From Alphaproteobacteria bacterium (GTDB taxonomy: Bacteria > Pseudomonadota > Alphaproteobacteria > Rhizobiales > Methyloligellaceae), in contig VGDX01000014.1 in assembly GCA_016869535.1 (NCBI GenBank), forward strand, positions 23,299 through 87,298: a stretch of DNA of 64,000 nt. The letters are read 5' to 3'. Positions 46,517 through 56,438 of this stretch are shown piece by piece. The notes beneath the pieces are model-generated. The model did not search any database. It saw only the letters and a list, made by a program, of their open reading frames with translations, and was not told where the DNA came from. Positions within the stretch are counted from its first letter, which is position 1; each line of letters opens with the position of its first letter. A program made the position numbers and the translations under genes.

Positions 46517-49500
46517 TCATGCTTCGTCACTCCCCGCGGCAAGCAGGGTGGCGTTGCCGCCAGAGGCGGTGAGGTCCGTTATTCGCACCCGCTCCACGGC
46601 GAAGGCTTCGAGATAACGGGGACCGCCGGCCTTCGGACCCGTACCGGAAAGACCCTCCCCGCCAAAGGGCTGAACGCCGACGACGGCGCCGATCTGATTT
46701 CGGTTCACATAGAGATTGCCGACCTTGACTCGCCCGGCGACGAAGTCCGCGGTCGCCTTGATGCGGGAATGCAGGCCGAGAGTAAGCCCGTAGCCACTGG
46801 CGTTGATCGCTTCGCAAACCTCGCCGAGCCGGTCGCCCGAGAAGCGCACTACGTGCAGGATCGGGCCGAAGACCTCATGCTTCAGCATGGCAATGGAGGA
46901 AATCTCGTAGATGGCGGGCGCTACATAGGTGCCGTGCGTGAGGTCGGGGCCAAGCGGCAGGTCTAGCAACTCACGGCCCTCTTTACGCATGCGTGTTTTG
47001 TGAGTTTCGAGCGCTGCGCGCGCGTCCTCGTCGATCACCGGGCCGACATCCGTAGCGTAATCGAGCGGGTCACCGACCTTCAGCTCGCGCGCGGCGCCAA
47101 GCAGCATGCGCAGGGTTTCGTCGGTGATATCTTCCTGGAGGAACAGCACGCGGAGCGCCGAACAGCGCTGGCCGGCGCCATCGAAGGCGGAAGCGAGCGC
47201 GTCGTCGACCACCTGTTCGGGCAGCGCGGAAGAATCCACGATCATGGCGTTGAGACCGCCAGTCTCGGCAATCAGTTTGGGGATCGGGCCATCACGCGCC
47301 GCAAGCGCCCGGTTGATGGCCATGCCGGTATCTGTGCCGCCGGTGAACACGATGCCGGAGATGCGCGGATCGCCTACCAGCACCGCGCCGACCACCTCGC
47401 CGCGTCCCGGCAGGAGATGCAGCACGTCTTGCGGAATGCCGGCTTGATGCATGAGGCGCACGGCGCGCGCGGCGATGAGCGGCGTCTGCTCGGCGGGCTT
47501 CGCCACCACCGCATTGCCCGCGGCGAGCGCGCCGGCGATCTGGCCGGTGAAGATGGCAAGCGGGAAGTTCCAGGGCGAGATCGCCGCGAACACGCCACTG
47601 CCATGCAGCGAAAGTTCGTTGCGTTCGCCGGTCGGGCCTTTCAGCAGACGCGGCTCGGCGAATTTCCGCCGCGCTTCGCCGGCATAGTAGCGCAGAAAGT
47701 CCACCGCTTCACGGACATCGCCCTGCGCGTTGCCGAGCATCTTGCCCGCTTCCCGCACCAGCAAGGCCATCAGGTTGACCCGGTCGGCTTCGAACAGATC
47801 CGCGGCATGGTCTAAGAGCACAGCACGTGCCTCTCCGCCCCACCTGTCCCAGTCGTCGCCGGCTGCCTTCGCCGCACTCACGGCTTTGTCGATGGATTTA
47901 GGATCGGCAGCGCGGACCGTTCCGACTTCAACGCGCCGGTCATGCGGCGAGGTGATCCATTCGGCCTCCCCCTCCTCGATCTCTTCGCCGCATACGATGG
48001 GATTGGCGGACGCGGGTTTACTCAAGGCCGCCCCCATTGCGCGCAGCAATGGCGCACGCGTTCCCGTCTCGAACAGCGGCAGACCCAAACTGTTCTTGCG
48101 CTCAGGCAGGAACAAGTCGGGCGGTGGCTGGATGAGCGGATGGGCTTTCTCTGCCAATGCCGCCGCCTTCTCCACCGGATCGGCGACTATGGCAGAGATC
48201 GGCGCCTCGTCGTCGGCGAGTCGATTGACGAAAGAGGTGTTGGCGCCGTTCTCGAGCAGGCGGCGCACGAGATAGGCCAGTAAGTCGCGATGCCCGCCCA
48301 CCGGCGCGTAGATGCGGCATGGTCTCCCCAACGTCTCCGGCCGCACTACCTCGCGATGCAGCGCTTCGCCCATGCCGTAGAGCCGCTGGAACTCGTAAGG
48401 CCTATCGCCCGCAGCCTCGACGATAGCGGCGATGGTGTGCGCGTTATGGGTAGCGAATTGCGCGTAGAAGCAGTCGGGACGGGCGAGCAGCGCCCGCGAA
48501 GCGGCGAGATAGGAAACATCGGTGTTCACCTTGCGCGTGAACACGGGATAGGAGGCAAACCCCGCTTCCTGCGCCCATTTGATCTCGCTGTCCCAATACG
48601 CGCCCTTGACGAGCCGCACGGGGATGCGCCGATGGGTCGCCTCGGCCACACCGGCGAGCCAGTCGATCAACGGCAGGACGCGCTTGCTATAGGCCTGCAC
48701 GGCAAGTCCGAACCCGTTCCAACCGGTAAAGCGGGGATCGGCCAAGAGCGGCTCGAGCAGCGCGAGCGACAGATCGAGTTTGTCGGCTTCTTCGGCGTCG
48801 ATGGTGAGCGGCAGCCACGCTTCGTGCATAGCGGCTACCAGCGCAATAAGCCGCGGCATCAGCTCATCATGCAGCCGGGCTTCCTGCGACGGCTGATAAC
48901 GAGGATGCAAGGCGGAGAGCTTCACCGACAGGCCGGGACGTCGTTCTAATTCCTCGTCGCTGCGCATCGTTGGCGGACCGGCCCAGGCGGCGACGGAAGC
49001 GACCGCATCCTCATAACGTTGCGTGTAGCGTTCGGCATCCTCCGCCGTGCGCGCCGCTTCGCCCAGCATGTCGAAGGAGAAGCGGTACCCTTGCGCCACT
49101 TCATCTTTAGTATTGGCGAGCGCCGCCTCAATCGTCTCCCCGAGCACGAATTGATCGCCCAGGATACGCATGGCCTGACGCACCGCCTGGCGGATCACCG
49201 GCTCGCCGCTCCGCGCGATCAGACGCTGGAGCCGACTCGTGAAGTCCTCGCCCGTTCCCTCGCCCCAATCGACGATGCGCCCGGTCAACATCAGGCCCCA
49301 GGTCGAGGCATTGACCAGAAGCGAGTCCGAGCGGCCGAGATGGCGGCCCCAATCACCCGAGCCGATGGTGCCCGCGATCAATCGGTCGGCGGTGGCTGCA
49401 TCGGGAATGCGCAGCAGCGCCTCGGCGAGACAAAGCAGCAGCACCCCCTCCTCGCTCGACAACCCATATTCATGCAGGAAGGAATCAACACCGCCGGTCT

Positions 49501-49696
49501 CGTGGCGTCCCGCCCGCGCCGCTTCCACGAGCTTGGTGGCAAGCCGTTCGATGCGCAGGCCTTCCGCTTCGCTGACGCGTGCCTTGGCGATCAGGCCCTC
49601 GACCAGTGACCCTTCCTCGGCAAGCAGGGCAGCGCCGATCGCCTCGCGGCTCGGCAAAGACACGAACGCCTCGCTATCGAGCTTTGGCTTTGCCAT
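46517..49696 (-). CDS. putA: Bifunctional proline dehydrogenase / P5C dehydrogenase
   Basis: PutA oxidises proline to glutamate in two steps with channelled intermediate. The PRODH barrel spans about 150-440 (LSVKLSALHPRYQ, VRLVKGAYWDSEIK, YGMGEALH). The aldehyde dehydrogenase domain (about 530-1000) has SPWNFPLAIFTGQ, ETGGLNA and the catalytic Cys845 in DGAGQRCSALRV. No N-terminal ribbon-helix-helix is present, so it is not an autorepressor. MAKPKLDSE (49696) is the start; 1059 residues. panC diverges 56 bases away. Confidence 0.95.
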   Translation of the reverse strand: MAKPKLDSEAFVSLPSREAIGAALLAEEGSLVEGLIAKARVSEAEGLRIERLATKLVEAARAGRHETGGVDSFLHEYGLSSEEGVLLLCLAEALLRIPDAATADRLIAGTIGSGDWGRHLGRSDSLLVNASTWGLMLTGRIVDWGEGTGEDFTSRLQRLIARSGEPVIRQAVRQAMRILGDQFVLGETIEAALANTKDEVAQGYRFSFDMLGEAARTAEDAERYTQRYEDAVASVAAWAGPPTMRSDEELERRPGLSVKLSALHPRYQPSQEARLHDELMPRLIALVAAMHEAWLPLTIDAEEADKLDLSLALLEPLLADPRFTGWNGFGLAVQAYSKRVLPLIDWLAGVAEATHRRIPVRLVKGAYWDSEIKWAQEAGFASYPVFTRKVNTDVSYLAASRALLARPDCFYAQFATHNAHTIAAIVEAAGDRPYEFQRLYGMGEALHREVVRPETLGRPCRIYAPVGGHRDLLAYLVRRLLENGANTSFVNRLADDEAPISAIVADPVEKAAALAEKAHPLIQPPPDLFLPERKNSLGLPLFETGTRAPLLRAMGAALSKPASANPIVCGEEIEEGEAEWITSPHDRRVEVGTVRAADPKSIDKAVSAAKAAGDDWDRWGGEARAVLLDHAADLFEADRVNLMALLVREAGKMLGNAQGDVREAVDFLRYYAGEARRKFAEPRLLKGPTGERNELSLHGSGVFAAISPWNFPLAIFTGQIAGALAAGNAVVAKPAEQTPLIAARAVRLMHQAGIPQDVLHLLPGRGEVVGAVLVGDPRISGIVFTGGTDTGMAINRALAARDGPIPKLIAETGGLNAMIVDSSALPEQVVDDALASAFDGAGQRCSALRVLFLQEDITDETLRMLLGAARELKVGDPLDYATDVGPVIDEDARAALETHKTRMRKEGRELLDLPLGPDLTHGTYVAPAIYEISSIAMLKHEVFGPILHVVRFSGDRLGEVCEAINASGYGLTLGLHSRIKATADFVAGRVKVGNLYVNRNQIGAVVGVQPFGGEGLSGTGPKAGGPRYLEAFAVERVRITDLTASGGNATLLAAGSDEA

Positions 49697-49752
49697 AGGG
49701 GCAGTGTAAACCCTGCGGGGAATCGCTGCTATGGTCCGGTCCGGGAGGAGCC

Positions 49753-50610
49753 ATGACCGCCATCGACCCAACCAGAACGGTCAAGGATTTACGACAGCAA
49801 CTCGCCAAGTGGCGTGCGGCGGGCGAGACCATCGCGCTCGTGCCGACCATGGGCGCAATCCATTTCGGCCATCTCTCCTTGGTGGAGCTTGCCAAGAGCA
49901 AGGGCGATCGCGTCGTCGTGTCCCTGTTCGTCAACCCGGCGCAATTCGGGCCGCGCGAGGATTTCGCCACCTATCCACGGGACGAAGAAGGTGATCTCGT
50001 CAAACTCGGGGAAGCGGGTGTGGACCTCGTGTTCGTTCCTGACATAGCGGAGATGTATCCGAAGGGATTCAGCACCACGGTGACCATGAGCGATCTCACC
50101 GAGGGACTGTGCGGCGCGGCGCGGCCCAATCACTTCAATGGCGTCGCCACAGTGGTGACCAAACTGCTCTGGCAGGTCGCTCCTGACGTCGCCCTGTTCG
50201 GCGAGAAGGATTATCAGCAGCTTCTGGTGGTCCGGCGTCTGGTGCACGACCTCAATATTCCGGTCGAAATCGCCGCCGCGCCAATTGTGCGCGAAGAAGA
50301 CGGCCTCGCCATCTCCTCGCGCAATGCCTATCTCTCGCCGGATCAGCGCAAGCGGGCGCCGATCTTCTACCAGACGCTACGCGAGCTCGCGCAAGATCTC
50401 GAGAGCGGTCGTGGCTGCGACTCGGCGATTGTCAAGGCACGGTACAAGCTGGAAGGGGCCGGGTTCCGCGTTGACTATGTGACGGTGCGCGATCCGGATA
50501 CGCTCAAAACGTTGGAAGGGCCGGTAAAGCGCGCCCGCGTTCTCGCCGCCGCCTATCTCGGCCAGACGCGGTTGATAGACAATCTGCCCGTGCCACTGCC
50601 TACCAGCTAA
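49753..50610 (+). CDS. panC: Pantothenate synthetase
   Basis: PanC ligates pantoate and beta-alanine. The ATP site is VPTMGAIHFGHLSL (HIGH-like) and GEKDYQQL; SLFVNPAQFGPREDFATYPR, LCGAARPNHFNGVATVV and ISSRNAYLSPDQR are conserved. Length 285. The start is preceded by GGGAGGAG. It diverges from putA. Confidence 0.95.
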   Translation: MTAIDPTRTVKDLRQQLAKWRAAGETIALVPTMGAIHFGHLSLVELAKSKGDRVVVSLFVNPAQFGPREDFATYPRDEEGDLVKLGEAGVDLVFVPDIAEMYPKGFSTTVTMSDLTEGLCGAARPNHFNGVATVVTKLLWQVAPDVALFGEKDYQQLLVVRRLVHDLNIPVEIAAAPIVREEDGLAISSRNAYLSPDQRKRAPIFYQTLRELAQDLESGRGCDSAIVKARYKLEGAGFRVDYVTVRDPDTLKTLEGPVKRARVLAAAYLGQTRLIDNLPVPLPTS

Positions 50611-50625
50611 GGACTTTCTAGCCGT

Positions 50626-51252
50626 ATGCCATCAGGACCACAGGTACAGTATGTGACCAAACTGCAAGCTGCTCGCCGTCAGCTTGTCACCGCTATTCGA
50701 CTGTTCTTTGACGACAGGGAGCCCGTCTCAGTGCACACGTTGGCTCATGCCAGTTGGGAAATTCTCAGCTGCCTTTGTCGGGCAGATGGAATCCACCCAT
50801 TTGCCGAGAAGACCTCGATAATTTTAGAACAGGACGCCAGACAAATTCGGCGTATGGCATCGCGATATAAAAACTTTTTCAAGCATGCGGACCGCGATCC
50901 AGGTGAGGCCCTCGATGACTTTGGTGACCTGGAAAACGATTGGGTGTTATTTGCCGCAGCATCGGATCTGAAATCCTTATGCGACGACAAGGTGCCGATC
51001 GAGGTCATGGTGTTCTTTATTTGGTACCTTAACATCAATTTTCCGAAGGAGCTAAGAAATGCCGAATTACCCAACCAAGCGATGCAATATTGGCTATATC
51101 TCGGCGCAAAATACCTCGGGGACTCACGCCAGCAGAGCCGTGCCGAGCTAAAGCGTCGGGGCAGGGATATGTTAGGCGCATGGCTTCAAATGCCTGAAGT
51201 AATCAACTTACCGCACACCGACAGAACTCAAATCCAGTTCTGGTCTGACTAA
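50626..51252 (+). CDS. Unknown protein with AARRQL...RLFFDD...HTLAHA pattern
   Basis: The 208-residue product starts MPSGPQVQYVTKLQAARRQLVTAIRLFFDDREPVSVHTLAHAS and has NFFKHADRDPGEALDDF. I have seen this segment in small uncharacterised bacterial proteins, but cannot name a function. There is no signal peptide. Codon and base usage are visibly lower in GC than panC before it or the gene after it, which suggests separate origin. It follows panC by 15 bases. Confidence 0.6.
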   Translation: MPSGPQVQYVTKLQAARRQLVTAIRLFFDDREPVSVHTLAHASWEILSCLCRADGIHPFAEKTSIILEQDARQIRRMASRYKNFFKHADRDPGEALDDFGDLENDWVLFAAASDLKSLCDDKVPIEVMVFFIWYLNINFPKELRNAELPNQAMQYWLYLGAKYLGDSRQQSRAELKRRGRDMLGAWLQMPEVINLPHTDRTQIQFWSD

Positions 51253-51331
51253 GCACATTCCGGCAGCGTAGCCAAACGCGGTAGCAGATATGGACTAAAC
51301 CTGCATAGACCACCAAAGCCCCTGATTTTTT

Positions 51332-51775
51332 CTACCAATCAATAAGCCGAAGCTCGCGCAATTCCTCGCGCATTCCGCGGGGGATGGCATCGTCGGTGCC
51401 GTCGAGGGCGCGCGCGTCGCGCGGCGCATCGGCCGCTTCGAGATAGCGCCAGCCTTGGAAAGCTCGGCGCGGATGCGGCCGCGTGGTCACGAGCTCCGGA
51501 TCGAGTACGATACCGCAACAGGCTGTGCCGTCGTCTTTCTTGTCGGGTCGAAGATCGATCACGCGTTGGCGGACAAGTACGAAGCCCTTGATCACCCAAT
51601 AGAGCGAGCCGCCATCGAGCACCTCGTCGCGCCGCCGCGGCGTTTGCAAGGTGCGGTGGCACAGTTCAGGACGTTTTCGCTCCCGCTTCAAGCGTTGCAA
51701 ACGTTCGGCCTGCCACTCGGCAAGTTCCTGAACGGTATCGCAGCCGACACAGAGCTTGAGGAGATGCACGGTCAT
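51332..51775 (-). CDS. DUF1489-family protein
   Basis: MTVHLLKLCVGCDTVQELAEW, LDGGSLYWVIKGFVLVRQ and PRRAFQGWRYLEAADAPRD match DUF1489, an uncharacterised alphaproteobacterial family. ATG 51775 gives 147 residues. It starts 5 bases after the Usp stop, so they are co-transcribed. Convergent with the lower-GC gene at 50626. Confidence 0.88.
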   Translation of the reverse strand: MTVHLLKLCVGCDTVQELAEWQAERLQRLKRERKRPELCHRTLQTPRRRDEVLDGGSLYWVIKGFVLVRQRVIDLRPDKKDDGTACCGIVLDPELVTTRPHPRRAFQGWRYLEAADAPRDARALDGTDDAIPRGMREELRELRLIDW

Positions 51776-51780
51776 CGTCG

Positions 51781-52614
51781 TCAATGCGCCATGAACAGGG
51801 GAATGTTCGCTTCTTCCAGCATGGTGAGGGTCACACCGCCGAGAATGAACTCTCGCCAGCGGGAATGATGAAAAGCACCCATGACGATCATGTCGGCGCC
51901 GAGGTCTTTCGCCTTTGTCAGCAGAAGCCGACCGATATCCTCGTCGCGCGCCGGAATGCGCATGAGCTCCGCCTTCACGCCATGCCGCTCGAGATGCGTC
52001 ACCATGTTTTCGGCCGGCACCTCCGCTTTGTCCCCTTGGTCGGCGCTCGTGACGCTCACCAACACCACGCGTTTAGCCGGCTTGAGAAAAGTCATCGCGT
52101 CGTTGAAGGCGCGGGCGGCTTCCGCGCTGCCGTCCCAGGCCACCACCATGGTCTTTAACGCAAGCTTGTCCGGCGCCGCTGGTACGATGAGGACCGGCCG
52201 GCCTGAAGCGAACAGGCAGCGTTCGGCCAGCGCATATTGGCCGAGCAGTGGATCGCCGTCGCGCGGCTGGCCGATGATGGCGAGATCGACATGGCGCGCG
52301 CAGCAGGCGAAGTGATGCGGGAACTCTTCGCTGATCCCCTGCACGAGACGGCCCTCGGCACTTACGCTTTCAGATTTCGCCCGTGCCTTGAAGGAGGCGA
52401 GCGCCGCCTCGCCTTGTGTTTTCACGCTTTGGAGAACCTCGGTCATGTCGGCAAATCCGACATCGGCGCCGTAAAGGGGTAAGATGGCCGTGGGCGCGAA
52501 GGCGATGCCGATCAGATGCGCGCCATGTTCCTTGGCAAGACCCACGGCGAAATCCACCCGGGCCTTGGCCGCTTCCGCGCCGTCTACATAGACGACAATG
52601 TCGTTCAGTCCCAT
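51781..52614 (-). CDS. Universal stress protein with two Usp domains
   Basis: Two Usp folds lie in tandem: residues 1-145 (DIVVYVDGAEAAKARVDFAV, ISEEFPHHF) and 155-277 (TMVVAWDGSAEAARAFNDAM, GADMIVMGAFHHSRWREFILGGVT). The second has the G-x2-G-x9-G-S/T ATP-binding pattern in part. Role is general stress survival. It precedes the DUF1489 gene. Confidence 0.88.
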   Translation of the reverse strand: MGLNDIVVYVDGAEAAKARVDFAVGLAKEHGAHLIGIAFAPTAILPLYGADVGFADMTEVLQSVKTQGEAALASFKARAKSESVSAEGRLVQGISEEFPHHFACCARHVDLAIIGQPRDGDPLLGQYALAERCLFASGRPVLIVPAAPDKLALKTMVVAWDGSAEAARAFNDAMTFLKPAKRVVLVSVTSADQGDKAEVPAENMVTHLERHGVKAELMRIPARDEDIGRLLLTKAKDLGADMIVMGAFHHSRWREFILGGVTLTMLEEANIPLFMAH

Positions 52615-52710
52615 CGGCCGTCGCCTTGCAACCGGAATAGAGCCTATAGCCCGCCTCGCCGATCCGCGCCACGCATTGCCTGATACTCATGCACAGGGGC
52701 GGTCTTTGGG

Positions 52711-53586
52711 CTAATTCGGCCGGCAGCCGTCGGGCGCATCGTTTGGCCTGGCCAAGTCGCAGCCAACATTGCGTTTTGCGGGTGCTGGGAACAGGGCATC
52801 GGTCCGCCCGGTCAACCAATAGGCAAAGAGCCCGGCCCATTCCCGCGCCGCCACATCGACCCGCCGCAAACCCTCCGAGACCTTGTCGAAGGGCCGCGTG
52901 AGATCGGCGGGGCCGCGCGTCCGGTAATCGACCGGCCACGGCTCGACATTGAAGCCGGCCTGGCGGAAAGCGCCGATGGAACGCGGCATATGATAGGCAG
53001 AGGTGATCAGCAGCCAGCGGCTGCCAGCGCCAAGCTCGCCCTTCGCTTCGAGTTCCTTTTTGAGCAACACGGCATTCTCGTAGGTGTCCCGCGCCGCGGA
53101 TTCGAGGATCAGCCGGTCGCGCGACACTCCAAGCTCGGTGAGAAGCGCTGCGGCGCCTTTCGCCTCGCTGTCGGATTCGTAGAGGATGCCAGCATCACCG
53201 CCTGAGAATGCGATCTTCGCTTTCGGAAACCGGTTGGCGAGCATCGCCGCCTCGACCAGTCGTTCCGCCGATTCATTGAGCGCCGGCGCATTCCGTGCGG
53301 TGCCGACCAGCCGGTCCTCGGCCCCTCCCAGCACTATGAACCCGGCCGGCGCCGGCGGTTTATCGAGATCGGCGCGGGTGAACCGGTCTTCGAGCGGCAG
53401 GATCAGGACATTGCCAAGAGGCGACAGGCCGGCGACGAGCAGGAGAATGGCGCCGATGGTGACGAAGCGCCTCCCCCAGCGCGCCCAGCCCGTCCAGATC
53501 AGTATGGAGCCGTAACCGATGAGTAGCGCGATCAGCGTGGATGGCTGGAGCAGGAACCACAGCACTTTGGCGATATAGAAGAACAT
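52711..53586 (-). CDS. YdcF/ElyC-type (DUF218) membrane protein
   Basis: Two N-terminal helices (about 3-30, 40-58) precede a DUF218 domain with GFIVLGGAEDRL, SAERLVEAAMLA, IAFSGGDAG, RDTYENAVLLKKEL and TSAYHMPRSIGAFRQAG. DUF218 proteins such as ElyC act on envelope biogenesis. It lies 18 bases downstream of mgtE on the same strand. Its C-terminus is cysteine-containing (VGCDLAR), unlike the core domain. Confidence 0.85.
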   Translation of the reverse strand: MFFYIAKVLWFLLQPSTLIALLIGYGSILIWTGWARWGRRFVTIGAILLLVAGLSPLGNVLILPLEDRFTRADLDKPPAPAGFIVLGGAEDRLVGTARNAPALNESAERLVEAAMLANRFPKAKIAFSGGDAGILYESDSEAKGAAALLTELGVSRDRLILESAARDTYENAVLLKKELEAKGELGAGSRWLLITSAYHMPRSIGAFRQAGFNVEPWPVDYRTRGPADLTRPFDKVSEGLRRVDVAAREWAGLFAYWLTGRTDALFPAPAKRNVGCDLARPNDAPDGCRPN

Positions 53587-53604
53587 TCCGGTATCTCTCG
53601 GACC

Positions 53605-54984
53605 CTAGATTAACCACAAGGTGGCGAGACCGAGAAAGGCGAAGAAGCCCACGACATCGGTGACGGTGGTGACGAACACGCCGGATGCCACGGCCGGATC
53701 GATGTCGAAAAAATTGAGCGTGAGCGGGATCAGAATCCCCGCCAGCGCCGCGACGAAGAAATTCACGATCATCGCTGCCGCGATCACCAGACCAAGCTCG
53801 TCATTGCCGAACCAGAAATAGACCACCGTTCCCAACAACGTGGCGAACACCAATCCGTTCAGCAATCCCACCAGGGTCTCGCGGCCGATGACCCGATAGA
53901 CGTTGGCGGGGCCAAGATCCCTGGTGGCGAGCGCGCGCACCGTGACCGTCATGGTCTGGTTCGCGGCATTGCCGCCCATCGACGCCACGATCGGCATCAG
54001 CACGGCAAGGACCACCATCTGTTCGATGGTCGCTTCGAACTGACTGATGACCCAGACGGCGAGCAAGGCCGCCCCGAGATTGATAAACAGCCAGACGAAC
54101 CGGTGGCGCTGCGTCTGCCAGACCGTATCGGTGACCGCGGCGCCAGCCACGCCGCCCATGCTCAAAATGTCCTCTTCGGCTTCCTCCTGCACCACCTCGA
54201 CCACGTCGTCGGCAGTGATGACGCCGACCAGTCTTTTGTCCGCATCGACCACCGGAGCGGAGGTGAGATTGTAGCGCTCGAACTCGCGCGCCACTTCTTC
54301 CTGATCGTCTTCGACCTGGATCGGACGAATATCATGTTCGGTGATGGCCTCGATATTGACGCCTCGCTTGGAGCGCAGCAAGCGATTGAGCGGGACGGCC
54401 CCGATCAGATGATAGGCGGGATCGACCACGAAGATTTCGTAGAAGCGGTCGGGGAGATCGTCGGCCAAGCGCATGAAGTCTATGGTCTGGCCGACCGACC
54501 AGTAAGGCGGCACGGCGATCAGGTCGGTCTGCATCAGGCGCCCGGCGGAATCCTCGGGATATTCGAGGCTGCGCTCGAGCGCGATCCGTTCGAAATAGGG
54601 AAGCTTGGCGAGGATATCGGACTGATCTTCCTTGTCGAGGTTCTCGATCAGGTAGACCGCTTCGTCCGAGTCGAGCTGCTGCAATGCCTCGGCGACCTGC
54701 TCGGCGGGCATCTCCTCGAGCAATTGGTCGCGTACCGTTTCGTCGAGCTCAGTCAGCGCCCCCGGCTTGAAGTCCTCGCCAAGCATGGCAATGAGGAGCT
54801 CTCGCTGCTCGGGCTTGAGCAACTCGATCAGGTCGGCGAGATCGGATTCATGCAGCCTAAGGGTGAGGTTGCGGACCTTGCCCGCATCGTTCTCATCGAG
54901 CGCGGAAGAAACGGCGTGCAGGAAGTCGGGGCGGATACCCCCTTCCTCGTCGCGCAGTTGAATCTCGCTTGCGACGTCCTGCAT
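53605..54984 (-). CDS. mgtE: MgtE-type magnesium transporter
   Basis: MgtE is a Mg2+-gated channel. The N domain (DSDEAVYLIENLDKEDQSDILAKL) and paired CBS domains (about 150-270) sense Mg2+; the C-terminal part has five helices with GGNAANQTMTVTVRALA, the pore-forming motif, and IPLTLNF. Start ATG 54984. The 5' region carries hairpins, see the nearby note. Confidence 0.93.
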   Translation of the reverse strand: MQDVASEIQLRDEEGGIRPDFLHAVSSALDENDAGKVRNLTLRLHESDLADLIELLKPEQRELLIAMLGEDFKPGALTELDETVRDQLLEEMPAEQVAEALQQLDSDEAVYLIENLDKEDQSDILAKLPYFERIALERSLEYPEDSAGRLMQTDLIAVPPYWSVGQTIDFMRLADDLPDRFYEIFVVDPAYHLIGAVPLNRLLRSKRGVNIEAITEHDIRPIQVEDDQEEVAREFERYNLTSAPVVDADKRLVGVITADDVVEVVQEEAEEDILSMGGVAGAAVTDTVWQTQRHRFVWLFINLGAALLAVWVISQFEATIEQMVVLAVLMPIVASMGGNAANQTMTVTVRALATRDLGPANVYRVIGRETLVGLLNGLVFATLLGTVVYFWFGNDELGLVIAAAMIVNFFVAALAGILIPLTLNFFDIDPAVASGVFVTTVTDVVGFFAFLGLATLWLI

Positions 54985-55093
54985 CGCCTGGGTCCAATCG
55001 CCGGGTTAGACGCTTCGCACGGGAAGGGCCGCGGAGTCCGGAGCCGCAACCGGTATGCCCGACAGTACGTCGGTACGCGCGGGTCGTCTCCGG

Positions 55094-55107
55094 CCTGCGA
55101 TAGCAGG
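55094..55107 (-). promoter_or_regulatory. Hairpin in the mgtE leader region
   Basis: CCTGC-GATA-GCAGG, flanked by a CCGG repeat on each side on the minus strand, lies about 110 bases before the mgtE start, in a 212-base region without a gene. It might be part of a regulatory leader; I cannot match it to a named Mg riboswitch. Confidence 0.3.
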
Positions 55108-55196
55108 TGCCGCCCGGTCGCCAATAGACGCCCGTTACAAAGGAAATTCCAGCCCAAAAAGGAGCGTGGTTTTTAGTGACGCCGCCATCCCCTTAC

Positions 55197-56438
55197 CTAT
55201 TGGAAACGAGCGCCGGCAGGCCGGTAGCGCCGGCGCCGCTTGCGATTGGGGGCAACCGGCCGTTCTGCACTGCCTTTCCCGTTATTGCTAGGAACCGAGC
55301 TTTCCATTGCTACTTCGCCGACCACACTAATAGGTCGCTTGATTAGCCGCTCGATCGAACGCAGATGCGGCCGCTCGCTCGCGTCACAGAACGAGATGGC
55401 GATGCCTTCCGCGCCGGCGCGGGCGGTGCGCCCGATCCGGTGCACATAGCTTTCTGGCACGTTGGGCAGCTCGTAATTGATGACGTGAGTCACATCATCA
55501 ACATCGATGCCGCGGGAGGCGATGTCGGTGGCGACAAGTACGGGCGAGCGTCCCTCGCGGAAGTTGTTCAGAGCGCGCTGGCGGGCGCCCTGCGATTTGT
55601 TGCCGTGCAGGGCTTCGGCAATTACGCCGCCGCGCGCAAGATGCCTCACGACCTTGTCCGCGCCATGCTTGGTCCGCGTGAAAACGATCACTCGGTCAAA
55701 GCCCGGCGTCGAAAGCAGCTCACTTAGCATGGACGCCTTACGGCTCGCGTCGAGGTGATGCACGCGCTGATCAATGCGCTCCACGGCTACGGTCTTAGCG
55801 GCAATTTCGATGCGTTTCGGCTCGAAAAGGATCTCGCGGGCAAGCTTCTCCACTTCCCGCGGCATCGTGGCGGAGAACAATAGCGTCTGCCGCTCGTCCG
55901 GTAGCAACGCCACAATCTTCCGCACGTCGTCGATGAATCCCATGTCGAGCATACGATCGGCTTCGTCCAGAATCAGAAATTCCGTGTAGCTTAGATCGAC
56001 GTGGCGCTGATTGATGAGATCGAGGAGCCGGCCAGGCGTCGCGACGAGAATATCGACACCGCGCTTGAGCGCCTCAACCTGCGGGCGCTGACCAACGCCA
56101 CCCATGATGACAGCCTGCCGCATACGCATGTGGCGGCCATAGGTCTTGATGCTGTCCGAGATCTGGATCGCAAGCTCGCGAGTGGGCGCCAGGATCAAGG
56201 CGCGCGCCGTGCGGGGTCGAGGCCGCTCGTCGTCCTCCGCGAGGTTCTGCAGGAGTGGTAACGTGAACGCCGCTGTCTTGCCGGTGCCGGTCTGAGCGAT
56301 ACCGAGAAGGTCGAAGCCGTCAAGAAGAAGGGGGACGGCCTGCGTCTGAATCGGCGTCGGCGTATTATAACTCGTGCTCTTGAGAGCACGCAGAAGAGGC
56401 TCGGCGAGGCCGAGTTCGTTAAAAGAAGTTACAGTCAT
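55197..56438 (-). CDS. rhlE: DEAD-box RNA helicase, RhlE type
   Basis: The Q motif, AQTGTGKTAAFTLP (I), PTRELAIQI (Ia), TPGRLLDLI, LDEADRMLDMGF (II), FSATMP (III), FTRTKHGADK (IV), DIASRGIDVDDV and HRIGRTARAG (VI) are all present. The length of 413 with a short basic tail (NRKRRRRYR) is the RhlE type. It lies downstream of tRNA-Leu on the same strand, with a 219-base leader. Confidence 0.92.
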   Translation of the reverse strand: MTVTSFNELGLAEPLLRALKSTSYNTPTPIQTQAVPLLLDGFDLLGIAQTGTGKTAAFTLPLLQNLAEDDERPRPRTARALILAPTRELAIQISDSIKTYGRHMRMRQAVIMGGVGQRPQVEALKRGVDILVATPGRLLDLINQRHVDLSYTEFLILDEADRMLDMGFIDDVRKIVALLPDERQTLLFSATMPREVEKLAREILFEPKRIEIAAKTVAVERIDQRVHHLDASRKASMLSELLSTPGFDRVIVFTRTKHGADKVVRHLARGGVIAEALHGNKSQGARQRALNNFREGRSPVLVATDIASRGIDVDDVTHVINYELPNVPESYVHRIGRTARAGAEGIAISFCDASERPHLRSIERLIKRPISVVGEVAMESSVPSNNGKGSAERPVAPNRKRRRRYRPAGARFQ

